The notes: generated by a model not told the origin, from the sequence alone. 64,000 nucleotides of DNA from Kitasatospora sp. MAP5-34 (GCF_029894335.1 NZ_JARXZC010000035.1:23238-87237); one strand, 5' to 3'; counted from the stretch's first letter, positions 26,718 through 35,987 are shown. A program made the numbers and translations.

Positions 26718-28103
26718 CTACTGGCCCGGGCCGGTGGGCCAGGGGGTGGGGAGTTGGTCAGCGGCCTCGGCGAGGTGGGCGGTGATGACCAGGGTGCCGT
26801 TCTCGACCTGGTGGTCGAGGGGGGCGCCGAGCCGCCGCATGGTGGAGATCAGGCCGGTGTTGGAGGCGTGGGTGACGGCGTAGACCGTCTGGACGCCCGC
26901 CTCCAGGGCCAGTGCGGCCATCCGGCGCAGCAGGTCGAAGCCGAGTCCGCGCCGCTGCCAGTCGTCCTCGACCAGCAGGGCGACCTCCGCGCTGTCGTCG
27001 TCCCAGATCAGGTGGGCCAGCGCGACGATCCGCCCGTTCGGCGCCTCCACCGCGAGGGTCTGCCCGTGCCGGGGGTCGAGCAGGTGCTCGAGGTAGCGGT
27101 CGGCGTCGTTGACCGGGCCGTGGTAGCGCTTGCGCAGGGCCTCGGGGGAGCAGCGGTGGTGCATGGCGAGCGCCGCAGCGTGGTCGTCCGCGTCGGCCCG
27201 GCGGACGGTCAGGTCGGCTCCGGCGGGCAGGCTCAGCCGGGCTTCGACGTTGGGGATGCGCGGGCCGAGCAGGGCGTCCAGCTCGACCAGCTTCCGGGCC
27301 CGGGCGAACTCGGTCGGGGTGAAGGGCAGGTGCGGCCTGGTCAGTTCGATCAGGTCGCCGGACGGCGCCGGCAGCCGCATCACGTGGCCGTCGAACCCGG
27401 CGGTGCCCCGCGCCGCGCCGCCCGGGTACTGCCGGATGGTGCAGCGTCCGAACAACTGCCGCAGCGCGACGGGCAACTCGGCGGCGTCCAGTGCCGTCCG
27501 GGTGGCCAGGGCCAGTACGTGGGTGGGCTCGTCCACCAGGTCGTGCGCGTCGGCCGGGTCGGTCCAGATGTCCAGGCCCCCGGCGGCGGCCACCGTGGCC
27601 GCGAGTTCGGCCCGGGTGAGGCCGAGGGGCGCGCGGACCAGGAACTCGTCCACGGTGCCGGTCGGCAGCGGGTGGGCCTGCAGCGAGATGATGTTGATCT
27701 CCCGCCCGGCGAAGGCGGTGCAGATCCGGGCCAGGCTGCCGGGGGAGTCGGCGACGGTGGTACGGATCCGCCAGAGTGCGGTCTCCTGGTAGTCGCGCAG
27801 CGGTCCGGTCACCTCGGCCTCCCCGGGTGGGCCGGTCGGCTCGGGGGCGGGTGGTCCGTGCGGGTGGCGGTGTGCCCACCAGGAGTGGAAGAGCGCCGTG
27901 GCCATGAGCGCGAGCGCCGAGGCGACCAGCAGCACCGGGCCGTCGTGCCCGTGCACCACGACGTTGGCGACCAGATCGGCCAGCGCGACGGCGACGAAGA
28001 CGGCGGCGAGTTCGGTGGAATCCCGGCGCCAGTGGTGCGCGCGGGCGCTGCGCCGCTGGGCGCGGGAGGGAGTGGCGGGCTGGGAGTCAGGGAATCTGTC
28101 CAT
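26718..28103 (-). CDS. Membrane-anchored ACT-GNAT acetyltransferase
   Basis: Three-part protein of 461 aa. Two hydrophobic helices near the N-terminus (about 33-52 and 57-75) are followed by an ACT amino-acid-binding domain (about 105-185: TVADSPGSLARICTAFAGREINIISLQ), a linker region, and a C-terminal GNAT acetyltransferase domain (about 300-430: LIWDDDSAEVALLVEDDWQRRGLG). Soluble ACT-GNAT proteins in actinomycetes are known as amino-acid-regulated protein lysine acetyltransferases (AAPatA type); membrane anchoring here is unusual. The ATG at 28103 lacks a good ribosome site, so the start is uncertain. Same strand and 108 nt after the PLP decarboxylase. Confidence 0.85.
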   Translation of the reverse strand: MDRFPDSQPATPSRAQRRSARAHHWRRDSTELAAVFVAVALADLVANVVVHGHDGPVLLVASALALMATALFHSWWAHRHPHGPPAPEPTGPPGEAEVTGPLRDYQETALWRIRTTVADSPGSLARICTAFAGREINIISLQAHPLPTGTVDEFLVRAPLGLTRAELAATVAAAGGLDIWTDPADAHDLVDEPTHVLALATRTALDAAELPVALRQLFGRCTIRQYPGGAARGTAGFDGHVMRLPAPSGDLIELTRPHLPFTPTEFARARKLVELDALLGPRIPNVEARLSLPAGADLTVRRADADDHAAALAMHHRCSPEALRKRYHGPVNDADRYLEHLLDPRHGQTLAVEAPNGRIVALAHLIWDDDSAEVALLVEDDWQRRGLGFDLLRRMAALALEAGVQTVYAVTHASNTGLISTMRRLGAPLDHQVENGTLVITAHLAEAADQLPTPWPTGPGQ

Positions 28104-28211
28104 AGGAGCATGGTGTCGCTCCGGTGTTTCGCGATCACGAATCCCCCGTGACCTGTTGGTAAATGTCTCAGGTTAGTCTCCGAACGACTTCAGCCGACCG
28201 GAGGCGGACCG

Positions 28212-29684
28212 TCAAGTACCGGATCGACATTCCGTCAGAGCGGTTCCGGCCGAGCGTACTTCGGCCAGCAGCAGTTCGAGGTCGGCCTCGGTGGCGGAGG
28301 CGTTCAGCAGGCAGGCCCGGAGCATCTCCCGGCCCTCGAACAGCGCGCCCGTGACGAACACCCTGCCGCGCAGCTGCACCGCCACCGGCAGCTCCCGGTT
28401 GACAGCGTTCACGGTCTCCTCGTCCGCGCCGGCCGGCCGCAGGCGGAAGGCGACGATGGAGGTCCGGACCGGCGCGAGCAGCTCCAAGTCGGGCGCGGCG
28501 TCGACCAGTTCGCCGAGCCGTCGGGCCAGTGCGGTGCACCGGGCGATGTCGGCGGCGAGGCCGTCCCGGCCCCGGTGGGCGATGGTCGCCCAGACCTTCA
28601 GCGAGCGGAACGGGCGGGTCTGCTCCAGGCCGTACTCGGAGAACCACCCGAGCGCGCCCGCCGCCTCGTCGCGCAGGTAGGAGGGGACGAGGCTGAAGGT
28701 GCCGCGCAGCTCGTCGGTGTCGCGGACCAGCGCGCACCCGCAGTCGACGGGCACCCCGAGCCACTTGTGCGGGTCCAGCGCGAGCGAGTCGGCGCGGTCC
28801 ATCCCGGCGTACCGGTGGGCGATGACCGGGTCCAGCACGCCGAAGGCGCCGTACGCGCCGTCCACGTGCAGCCAGAGCCGCTCTGCGGCGCAGAGGTCGG
28901 CGATCGGGTCGAAGGCGTCCACCGCGCCGGTGCCGACCGTGCCGGCCGAGGCGACGACCAGGAAGGGCAGCAGCCCGGCGGCGCGGTCCTCGGCGACGAC
29001 GGCGGCCAGCGCGGTGACGTCGAGGCGGCCGTCGGAGTCGCTGCCGACGGTCCGCAGGTGCCTGCTGCCCAGTCCGAGCAGCTCGACCGCCTTGCGGACG
29101 CAGGAGTGCGTCTCGGCGGTGGCGTACGTGACCAGGGGCGGCAGGGCTGTGAGGCCCTGCTCGCGAATGTCCACGCCGGCCAGCCGGGCGGCGCGGGTCC
29201 GGGCGGCGGCGAGGCAGAGGATGGTGGCCATCGAGGTGCCGGAGGTGAGGATGCCGCCGCCGGGCGGGTGCGGGAAGCCGACCAGCTCGGCGATCCAGCG
29301 GACCACGGCCCGCTCCAGGTGGACGTCCGCGTGGTCGCCGCCGGCCGAGCTGGGGTTCATCGCGGCGGCGGCCAGGGTGGCGAGCACCCCGGCGGGGGCA
29401 GGGGCGGAGTTGACCCAGCCGAAGAAGCGCGGGTGGCCGTTGCCCATCGGCGCGGGCAGCACCTCGGCGGCGATCACGTCCAGCAGCCCGGCCAGCGGCG
29501 TGCCGTCGGCCGGCAGCGGCGCGTCCAGCAGCGCCTGCCGCACGGCGGGGTCCGTCGGCTGCCAGACCGGGCGCCCGGGGAGCGCGTCGAGGTAGTCGGA
29601 GACCAGCTCGGCGGTGGTGTGGGCGGCGCTGCGGAAGTCGTCGGGGGCAGCGGAGGGGGCAGACGAGGGGGAGGAGGCGCTCAT
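28212..29684 (-). CDS. PLP-dependent group II amino acid decarboxylase
   Basis: Aromatic-L-amino-acid/glutamate decarboxylase-fold enzyme, 490 aa. It has GHPRFFGW, TSGTSMATI, PLP-stacking His192 (AETHSC), Asp274 in HVDGAYG and the PLP lysine 307 in DPHKWLG. The substrate cannot be fixed: the family includes tyrosine, DOPA, tryptophan and 2,4-diaminobutyrate decarboxylases. The ATG at 29684 has GGAGCAGC upstream. It follows the LanM gene by 63 nt on the same strand, which hints at a shared pathway, possibly supplying an amine or decarboxylating a peptide-derived product. Confidence 0.92.
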   Translation of the reverse strand: MSASSPSSAPSAAPDDFRSAAHTTAELVSDYLDALPGRPVWQPTDPAVRQALLDAPLPADGTPLAGLLDVIAAEVLPAPMGNGHPRFFGWVNSAPAPAGVLATLAAAAMNPSSAGGDHADVHLERAVVRWIAELVGFPHPPGGGILTSGTSMATILCLAAARTRAARLAGVDIREQGLTALPPLVTYATAETHSCVRKAVELLGLGSRHLRTVGSDSDGRLDVTALAAVVAEDRAAGLLPFLVVASAGTVGTGAVDAFDPIADLCAAERLWLHVDGAYGAFGVLDPVIAHRYAGMDRADSLALDPHKWLGVPVDCGCALVRDTDELRGTFSLVPSYLRDEAAGALGWFSEYGLEQTRPFRSLKVWATIAHRGRDGLAADIARCTALARRLGELVDAAPDLELLAPVRTSIVAFRLRPAGADEETVNAVNRELPVAVQLRGRVFVTGALFEGREMLRACLLNASATEADLELLLAEVRSAGTALTECRSGT

Positions 29685-29747
29685 GGTGCTGCTCCAGCGG
29701 TGTCGGCCGGGGGCGCGGCGTCCTCGGCGCACCGGATTGGCCTGATC

Positions 29748-32666
29748 CTAGAGCGTCCCCCGGTCCGCTCGGAGGCCGGAGTCCAATCGGAGGACCGAAG
29801 GGACCTGGTCGGCGAAACCGATTCGGAGCAGCCCGTACCCGATACCGGCCAGCCCGTACAGCAGACCGGGGTCGGCGAGGCCGCCGGGCGTCCCGCAGTG
29901 CGGGCCCTCCTGTTCGAGGACGGCCAGCAGCGCACCGGCCCGTTCGGTCGTCCCGGCGGCGTCCCCGAGCGAATCCAGGACGCCCAGTTCGCCGTGGCAG
30001 AGGCTGTGGTCGGCCAGCGGTCCGGTCCGCAGGACCGTCCCGACGGCCCGCTCCGCGAAGGCCGCGAGCCGGGGGTCGGCCAGCGCGGCCGGGCTGTCGG
30101 TGACGGCCAGGGCGAGCCCCGGCAGCCCCTCGCACCAGGAGAAGCCCGTCGCGGAGGCAGTGGCGGCCCGGCCGGTCGTCGCGCTGTGCAGTGCCGCCAG
30201 CCCGGCCCGCTCGTACTGCGCGCCGCCGCCGGCCGCCGCGTACCTGAGCAGGGCCCAGCCGGCCCCGGCCGGTCCGGCGGCGAAGCCGGGCCCGCCGGGC
30301 AGCGGCTCCCTGGTGAGCCGTTCCGCGCACAGCCCGGCACCCCGCCAGGCCGTGGCGGAGCCGGTGGACCGGTGTACGGCGAGCAGCGCCGCGAGACCCC
30401 CGGCGGCTCCGGCCAGCAGGCCGGACTCGTGCTCCGCCTCGGCCGCCGCGACGGCCAGTTCCGTCGCCGGGTCGATCCAGCTGCGGACCTCGGCGTCGTC
30501 GAGGGCCGCAGCCGTCTCGGTGAGTCCGTAGAGGACACCACCGAGGCCGGCGAAGCCGCCCGAGCCGAGATCGCCGAGGTCGGCACGGTTCTCGGCGAAT
30601 CCGGAGAGCAGGTCCGGCACCGGCCGCAGCGAGGCGCGGGCCACCTCGGCGTACGAGTCCGCGCCGGTGAGCCGGGCCAGCCGGGCGAGGAACAGGGCCG
30701 TACCGGTGTAGCCGCTGCCCAGATCGGCGCCGAGCGGCCGGAGCCGCCAGTACCGGTCGCCGAGCAGTTCGAGGCCGAGCCAGTTGGCCCGGGCGGGAGA
30801 CCTAGGGCGGCGGCTGCGGTGTGCCAGCTCGACGAGTCGGTCGCCGATGCGGCGGGCGGCGGCGAGCAGCCGCTCCTGGTCCGGGGCCGGCCCGCCGGCT
30901 CCCCGGGGGGAGACGAGGCCCGTCCCGTGCGCGGGCCCGGTGGCCCGGCCCGCCATCGCGGCCCGGATGATCCACTCCTGGGCGGCGCGGTCCGCCGGGC
31001 CCATCGCGCCGACCTTGGCGCAGGCGCGGGACAGGCCCGACCGGTCCAGCGCGCCGGGTATCCGGCGTCCCGTGCCGTTCCAGAGGTCCACCGAGCCCGG
31101 CCGCGCCGAGAAGAGGGGGACGTCCCCGGCCCACAGTTCGGCGAGTTCGTGGTCGACCAGCCCGGGTCGGCCGCCGGCGCCGAGTTGGTCCGTCCGCAGC
31201 AGGCCGAGGATCTCGTCCCGGTCCGCCGCGTCCCGCATGAGATCGGGGTGGGTGGACTCGTCGAGCAGGGTCGCGTACACCTGGGTGGCCCGGGGGACCA
31301 CCCGGACCGCGTCGTCGGCGAACCGTCGCAGCAGGCCCTGCGGGCCGGTCAGGTCGTCCCGGTGGTCGGTGACTGCCTGGTACCCGGCCCGGAAACCGGC
31401 TGCCAGCGACTCGGTGTACCTCGCCGGATCGGCGTCCCGCCCGTCGAGCCTGGGCCGGTTCGACGCCCCCGACGTGCTGCCCGTCCGGCGGACGGCGTGC
31501 ATCTCGTCGGTCCCGGACGCCTCCCAGCACAGCCTCTCGAACGGCGAACGGGCCCCCGCGTCGCCACCGAGACCCGAGGCGTCCAGCGCCGCTTCGTCAC
31601 CGATCAGCAGGTACGGCAGCAGACCGATCCGATGGACCGACGCGGCCAGCGCGAGCAGGGCGGGGTCCGGGTCGGTCTCGGCGGGCGCGGGCGGGTGGAA
31701 GAGCGTCTCGGCGTCGACCAGGACGGGTTCGTCCCCGTGCGCGATCAGGTTCTCCAGGTGCAGGTCGGTGCCGTCCAGCGCGTGCATCAGGGCCAGCAGA
31801 GCGCCCTGGCGCCGGTAGAAGCGGTCCAGCTGCTCCTCCGTCGTACAGGGCGCCGCCGGGACGAACTCCAGCCAGCCGTAGCCGTCCCCGGCCAGCAGCG
31901 CCGGGAGGCGCAGCGCGGGTGAGCCGGACCGGGGGTTGTACCAGTCGATCAGCTCGGCGAGATGACGGTGGACGGTGAGCGGGCGCGGTTTGTACACCAC
32001 GCGGGACCCGTCGGCGAACCGCAGGATCGCGACGCTGCGGCCGCCGCCGTGGGTGTCGCCGACGGCGGTGTCGACCGCGACCAGCGGGCCGGGGTCCTGT
32101 GCGGCGAGCAGGGCCCTGACCAGGTCGGCGCGGTCGGCGGCGAACCGGCCGAGCAGCTCGGTCAGGGCCTCGGCGGCGGACAGGCAGCTCCGGCCCAGCA
32201 GCCGGGCCAGCACCGGGTACTCGGTGAGCAGCGCGGACAGGCCGTGGCGCCGGGAGGTGACGGCGAGGAAGTCGCGGAAGCGGGCCGACGGGGTGTCACC
32301 GGAGAGCCGGCCCTCGACCCGGGCCACGTTGAGCTCCAGGACGAGGGTACGGGCGGCGGTCCGGCCCAGGGCGGCCGCCAGTCGATCGGTGAACTCCGAC
32401 CGGATCGAGGGGTCGGTGCTGCTCGGCAGCCTCGCGCCAGCCGCCTCGGCGAACGGCGCGAGCAGCCGGGCGAAGCCGGTCGTCCCCGGCCACTCCGTAC
32501 GGTCCGTCAGGTCCGCACGGGGACCGGACGGCACGGCCGCCAGCACCTGCTCCACGAACGCGGCCCACTCAGGCCGCCGCTCGCAGGGCAGCTCGGCTGC
32601 GGGCAGGCCCCGCAGCCACCAGCTCTCGGGCGCTGCGGCGGCGGTGCGTGTGGTTGTGGTGATCAC
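29748..32666 (-). CDS. lanM: Class II lanthipeptide synthetase (LanM)
   Basis: Bifunctional enzyme of about 972 aa that dehydrates Ser/Thr of a precursor peptide and closes thioether rings. The N-terminal dehydratase keeps its kinase-like residues (VVYKPRPL; DLHLENLIA; LVDAETLF). The LanC-like cyclase keeps the zinc ligands: Cys about 845 in WCEGLPG (most relatives have WCHG), Cys-His about 890-891 in CHGELG, and Cys about 924 in HCGTPGG. The chosen GTG at 32666 lacks a clear ribosome site and overlaps the stop of a tiny upstream frame (ATG at 32684), so translation may be coupled or start nearby. No precursor gene, protease or ABC exporter of the usual type is visible next to it. Confidence 0.93.
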   Translation of the reverse strand: MITTTTRTAAAAPESWWLRGLPAAELPCERRPEWAAFVEQVLAAVPSGPRADLTDRTEWPGTTGFARLLAPFAEAAGARLPSSTDPSIRSEFTDRLAAALGRTAARTLVLELNVARVEGRLSGDTPSARFRDFLAVTSRRHGLSALLTEYPVLARLLGRSCLSAAEALTELLGRFAADRADLVRALLAAQDPGPLVAVDTAVGDTHGGGRSVAILRFADGSRVVYKPRPLTVHRHLAELIDWYNPRSGSPALRLPALLAGDGYGWLEFVPAAPCTTEEQLDRFYRRQGALLALMHALDGTDLHLENLIAHGDEPVLVDAETLFHPPAPAETDPDPALLALAASVHRIGLLPYLLIGDEAALDASGLGGDAGARSPFERLCWEASGTDEMHAVRRTGSTSGASNRPRLDGRDADPARYTESLAAGFRAGYQAVTDHRDDLTGPQGLLRRFADDAVRVVPRATQVYATLLDESTHPDLMRDAADRDEILGLLRTDQLGAGGRPGLVDHELAELWAGDVPLFSARPGSVDLWNGTGRRIPGALDRSGLSRACAKVGAMGPADRAAQEWIIRAAMAGRATGPAHGTGLVSPRGAGGPAPDQERLLAAARRIGDRLVELAHRSRRPRSPARANWLGLELLGDRYWRLRPLGADLGSGYTGTALFLARLARLTGADSYAEVARASLRPVPDLLSGFAENRADLGDLGSGGFAGLGGVLYGLTETAAALDDAEVRSWIDPATELAVAAAEAEHESGLLAGAAGGLAALLAVHRSTGSATAWRGAGLCAERLTREPLPGGPGFAAGPAGAGWALLRYAAAGGGAQYERAGLAALHSATTGRAATASATGFSWCEGLPGLALAVTDSPAALADPRLAAFAERAVGTVLRTGPLADHSLCHGELGVLDSLGDAAGTTERAGALLAVLEQEGPHCGTPGGLADPGLLYGLAGIGYGLLRIGFADQVPSVLRLDSGLRADRGTL

Positions 32667-32731
32667 AGCGCAGAGCGTGTCATTCGGCGTCCGGCGGTAC
32701 AAGGGACAAGCTCTGGCTGCCCGTTCCGCTG

Positions 32732-33829
32732 TCAGTCCAGGCTGTTGGAGAGCCCGCCCGCTGTCCGGCAGTAGCCCGCGATCTCCGGGTTGGTGATCTG
32801 GGAGCAGAGCCGGGCCGGCGCGCCGGGATCGGTGAAGTTGACCGTGTAGTAGCTCATCAGACCGGAGGTGCAGGCCTGCCGGTGCTTGGCGTCGGCGCCG
32901 GTGGCGCACTGGTCGGCGGCCCAGTTCACCCGGTCCAGGTTGTACTTCATGGTGCGTGAGCCGACGCCCCGGCTGCAGTCGATGTCGCCGCCGGTGGGCT
33001 GGGCGGCCAGGCACCACTTGAGGGCGCCCGCGAAGACCTCGGGGTGGGCGGCGTAGTCGTGCGAGCTCAGGTAGAAGGTCGGGGCGTAGAAGTAGCAGGC
33101 CGACTGGAAGAGCGGAGGCTGCTCCGGGCACGGGTACAGCGGTTCGGCGGCCAGCTTGTCGGCGGGCAGGTTGGCCTTGGCCTTCTCGTCCTCCTCGTCC
33201 GGGCCGAAGAGCTGCATGAACAGGCCCTCGGAGCAGGTGATCCGCCGGCTGTCGGTGGGGAACTTGTTGCAGAGATCGCGGGCCTTCGCCACGTCCTGTT
33301 TGGCGACGAACATGGTGCCGTGGCCGACGCCGTGGATGCACGGGCCCTTGTTGGCGGGCGCGCAGAGCTTCAGCAGGTCCGACTCCGGGTCCTTGGAGGC
33401 GTTGAGCATCTCCTCGACGGCGCCGTGCAGGTAGCCCGCCGCGCAGGTCTCGTGCGGGAAGGAGATGACCTTCTCGAAGTCCTCGTGGTAGCGCTTGACG
33501 GCGGCGTGGCCGAGTTCGTGCGCGATCGGGTGGCAGAACCGGACGGTGTAGGGCTGCTTCTTGGTGATGCGGTCCAGGTCCGCCAGGGCCACGCCCGGGT
33601 CGGTGGCGTCCATCTCGGCCATCAGCTTGTTGCGCAGGGTACTGCGCGTCCACACCGCAGGATCGCCGGTCGGGGTGGCGGAGGCGCTCCGGGCGGCCGT
33701 CCGGGCGGCCGGGGCGGACCCCGCCGAGGGGGCGTTCCCCGGTGGGGTCCACCGGGTCACCGTCGCCGCCCCGAGCCCGAGGATGCCGAGCAGGGCGGCG
33801 GCGATGATCGCGAAGACTCGCGGTTGCAT
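32732..33829 (-). CDS. Exported Cys/His-motif protein of unknown function
   Basis: Predicted secreted or membrane-anchored protein, 365 aa. An N-terminal hydrophobic helix (about 5-25) and an Ala/Ser/Thr/Pro-rich linker precede a domain with repeated Cys-His motifs: CHPIAHELGHA (99-109), HETCAAGYLHG (126-136), CIHGVGHG (164-171), then further Cys pairs. I count many cysteines, suggesting disulfides, and the His spacing suggests a metal site. I recall similar CH..AHE.G / YHG / HG.GHG motifs in uncharacterised bacterial proteins but cannot name a family. The ATG at 33829 follows GGGGGA at good spacing. It lies 65 nt before lanM and is probably co-transcribed with it. Confidence 0.8.
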   Translation of the reverse strand: MQPRVFAIIAAALLGILGLGAATVTRWTPPGNAPSAGSAPAARTAARSASATPTGDPAVWTRSTLRNKLMAEMDATDPGVALADLDRITKKQPYTVRFCHPIAHELGHAAVKRYHEDFEKVISFPHETCAAGYLHGAVEEMLNASKDPESDLLKLCAPANKGPCIHGVGHGTMFVAKQDVAKARDLCNKFPTDSRRITCSEGLFMQLFGPDEEDEKAKANLPADKLAAEPLYPCPEQPPLFQSACYFYAPTFYLSSHDYAAHPEVFAGALKWCLAAQPTGGDIDCSRGVGSRTMKYNLDRVNWAADQCATGADAKHRQACTSGLMSYYTVNFTDPGAPARLCSQITNPEIAGYCRTAGGLSNSLD

Positions 33830-33868
33830 GACGGTGGTCCCCCGACAGTTCGCTTCGGATGGGTGTTG

Positions 33869-33919
33869 GACCGGCCGGCAATTGGGGGCGTCGCACCCGC
33901 CCCCAATTGCCGGCCGGTC
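33869..33919. repeat. 22-bp perfect inverted repeat upstream of the Cys/His-protein gene
   Basis: Arms 33869-33890 and 33898-33919 are perfect over 22 bp with a 7-nt loop. Outside them GGATGGG (33858-33864) and CCCATCC (33927-33933) also match, giving an imperfect element of about 76 bp. It lies 40 nt upstream of the Cys/His-protein start and about 220 nt after the asnB stop. A terminator for asnB, an operator, or a MITE-like remnant are all possible. Confidence 0.85.
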
Positions 33920-34136
33920 TTACTTCCCATCCTGGCGGTTTCGGGTCGAAATGCGCGGTCTGTGACCGCCATCCGGGAAGTGTCGGGTCCGCTGCGCGGT
34001 CGCCGGCCTGGTCAACGAAGCGGGCGGCTCCCGGTCACCGGTCGTACACCTACCGAGGTCGCCCCGGAGTGACCGCCGGCCGGCCGCGAGCGGGTGCCCA
34101 GGGGGCATCCGGTCCCGGCCGGCCGGCGGAGCGGCC

Positions 34137-35987
34137 TCAGATCTGCAGCGACACGTTGTAGTCGCGGAGCCAGGCGTCCAGGTCGAGGGCGACCTCGATG
34201 CCGAGGCGGGCCGCCTGCGGGTCGGCGTCCGGGGTGAGCGCGTCGGCGACCGTCCGGGCGTTGAGCAGGCCGTGCACCGGGGAGTCCGGTTGGCCGGCCA
34301 GGGCGGCCAGCTCGCTCTGCAGGATGCGGGCGTAGCCCGGGTCCTGGGTGCTCGGGTACGGGCTCTTGACCCGGTCGGCCACGGCGGCGGGCAGCACGTC
34401 GCGGACGGCGGCGCGCAGCAGGCTCTTCTCCCGCCCGTCGAAGGTCTTCATCGACCACGGCGTGTTGAAGACGTACTGCACCAGTCGGTGGTCGCAGAAC
34501 GGCACCCGGACCTCCAGCCCGGAGGCCATGCTCAGCCGGTCCTTGCGGTCCAGCAGGATCCGGACGAACCGGGTCAGGTTGACGTAGCTGAGCTCGCGCA
34601 TCCGGCGCTCGACCGGGTCGACCCCCTCCAGGTACGGCACCTCGGCGATCGCCTCGTGGTAGCGGTCGGCCTGGTAGCCCGGCAGGTCGAGCTTGGCGAG
34701 CAGGTCGGGGGAGAGCAGCCCCTCGCGCGGGGCGATGCCGGGGCCGGCCAGCGAGGTCATCGCCGCCACCCACGGGAACGCCTGGGTGGCGACGGCCTCC
34801 GGGTCGTGGAACCAGCGGTAGCCGCCGAAGAGTTCGTCCGCCGACTCGCCCGAGAGCGCCACCGTGGAGTGCTGCCGGATGCCCTTGAAGAGCAGCAGCA
34901 TCGAGGTGTCCATGTCGCCGAAGCCGGTCGGCAGGTCGCGCGCGTGCAGCACGGCGCGGCGGTACTCGGGTGCCATCAGCGAGGCGGCGTCCAGCTCGAT
35001 GGTGCTGTGGTCGGCGCCGACGTGGTCGGCCAGCAGCCGGGCGAACGGCCCGTCCGGGGTGCCGCGCAGCTCGTCGGGGCGGAAGTTCTCGGTCTGGCCG
35101 GGGAAGTCGACGTCGAAGGAGCGCACCGCGCCGTGGCCGCCCTCCCGCAGGCTCTTGGCGGCCAGCGCGGTGATCGCGCTGGAGTCCAGCCCGCCGGAGA
35201 GCAGCGAGCAGAGCGGGACGTCGGAGATCAGCTGGCGCTGCACGATGTCGTCCAGCAGCGAGCGGATGGTGGCGATGGTGGTGTCGAGGTCGTCGGTGTG
35301 CTCCCGGGCCTCCAGGGCCCAGTACCGGTGCTTGGTCAGCCCCTCGCGGCGGACCCGGACGAGGTGTCCGGGCTCGACCTCCGCCAGGCCGCGGTAGATC
35401 GCGTGGCCGGGTGTCTTGGTCATGGCGAGCAGTTCGCGCAGCCCGTCCAGGTCGACGCTGGCCGGTACGTCCGGGTGGGCGAGGACGGCCTTGGCCTCGG
35501 AGCCGAAGAGCACGCCGTCCGGCGTCCGGTAGTAGTAGAGCGGCTTGACGCCCATCCGGTCGCGGACCAGCAGCAGCTCCTCGGCGCGGGCGTCCCAGAT
35601 CGCGAAGGCGAACATGCCGTTCAGCCGGTCGACGAAGCTGCGGCCCCACTCGAGGTAGGCGTGCAGCACGACCTCGGTGTCGCTCCTGGTGCGGAAGCGG
35701 TGCCCGGCGGCTTCCAGCTCGGTGCGCAGCTCCTGGTAGTTGTAGACCTCACCGGTGTAGGTGAGGGAGGCCAGCAGACGGCCGTCCTCCTCGACGATCA
35801 TCGGCTGCTTGCCGCCGTCGAGGTCGATCACGGCGAGCCGTCGGTGGCCCAGTGCGGCGTGCGGCTGGAGGTGCACACCGCCCGCGTCCGGGCCCCGGCA
35901 GGCCATCGTCTCCGTCATCAGGTCGAGTGTCCTGCGCTCGTTGGTCAGATCGCGATCGAATGCGACCCAGCCCGTCAGTCCGCACAT
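34137..35987 (-). CDS. asnB: Asparagine synthase (glutamine-hydrolysing)
   Basis: AsnB-type amidotransferase, 616 aa: an N-terminal class II glutaminase beginning MCGLTGWV with the nucleophile Cys2, RLAVIDL and YTGEVYN, then a synthetase domain with the PP-loop LLSGGLDSSAI and SGESADELFGGY. All key residues are present. The ATG at 35987 has GGGGG about 7 nt upstream, and Cys2 fixes the start. The product may be ordinary asparagine, or an amide or cell-wall modification; AsnB homologues also amidate diaminopimelate. It is divergent from the small leaderless gene. Confidence 0.94.
   Translation of the reverse strand: MCGLTGWVAFDRDLTNERRTLDLMTETMACRGPDAGGVHLQPHAALGHRRLAVIDLDGGKQPMIVEEDGRLLASLTYTGEVYNYQELRTELEAAGHRFRTRSDTEVVLHAYLEWGRSFVDRLNGMFAFAIWDARAEELLLVRDRMGVKPLYYYRTPDGVLFGSEAKAVLAHPDVPASVDLDGLRELLAMTKTPGHAIYRGLAEVEPGHLVRVRREGLTKHRYWALEAREHTDDLDTTIATIRSLLDDIVQRQLISDVPLCSLLSGGLDSSAITALAAKSLREGGHGAVRSFDVDFPGQTENFRPDELRGTPDGPFARLLADHVGADHSTIELDAASLMAPEYRRAVLHARDLPTGFGDMDTSMLLLFKGIRQHSTVALSGESADELFGGYRWFHDPEAVATQAFPWVAAMTSLAGPGIAPREGLLSPDLLAKLDLPGYQADRYHEAIAEVPYLEGVDPVERRMRELSYVNLTRFVRILLDRKDRLSMASGLEVRVPFCDHRLVQYVFNTPWSMKTFDGREKSLLRAAVRDVLPAAVADRVKSPYPSTQDPGYARILQSELAALAGQPDSPVHGLLNARTVADALTPDADPQAARLGIEVALDLDAWLRDYNVSLQI

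Noticed and set aside
28575..31922. A plus-strand open frame of over 1,100 codons
   Set aside because: It lies antisense to the PLP decarboxylase and LanM genes, both of which have clear catalytic motifs; composition artefact.
33757..33972. A 71-codon minus-strand frame with a Cys/Ser-rich end, considered as the LanM precursor
   Set aside because: It overlaps the signal-peptide coding region of the Cys/His protein in another frame, includes the inverted repeat, and has no leader-like acidic stretch or GG/GA cleavage site.
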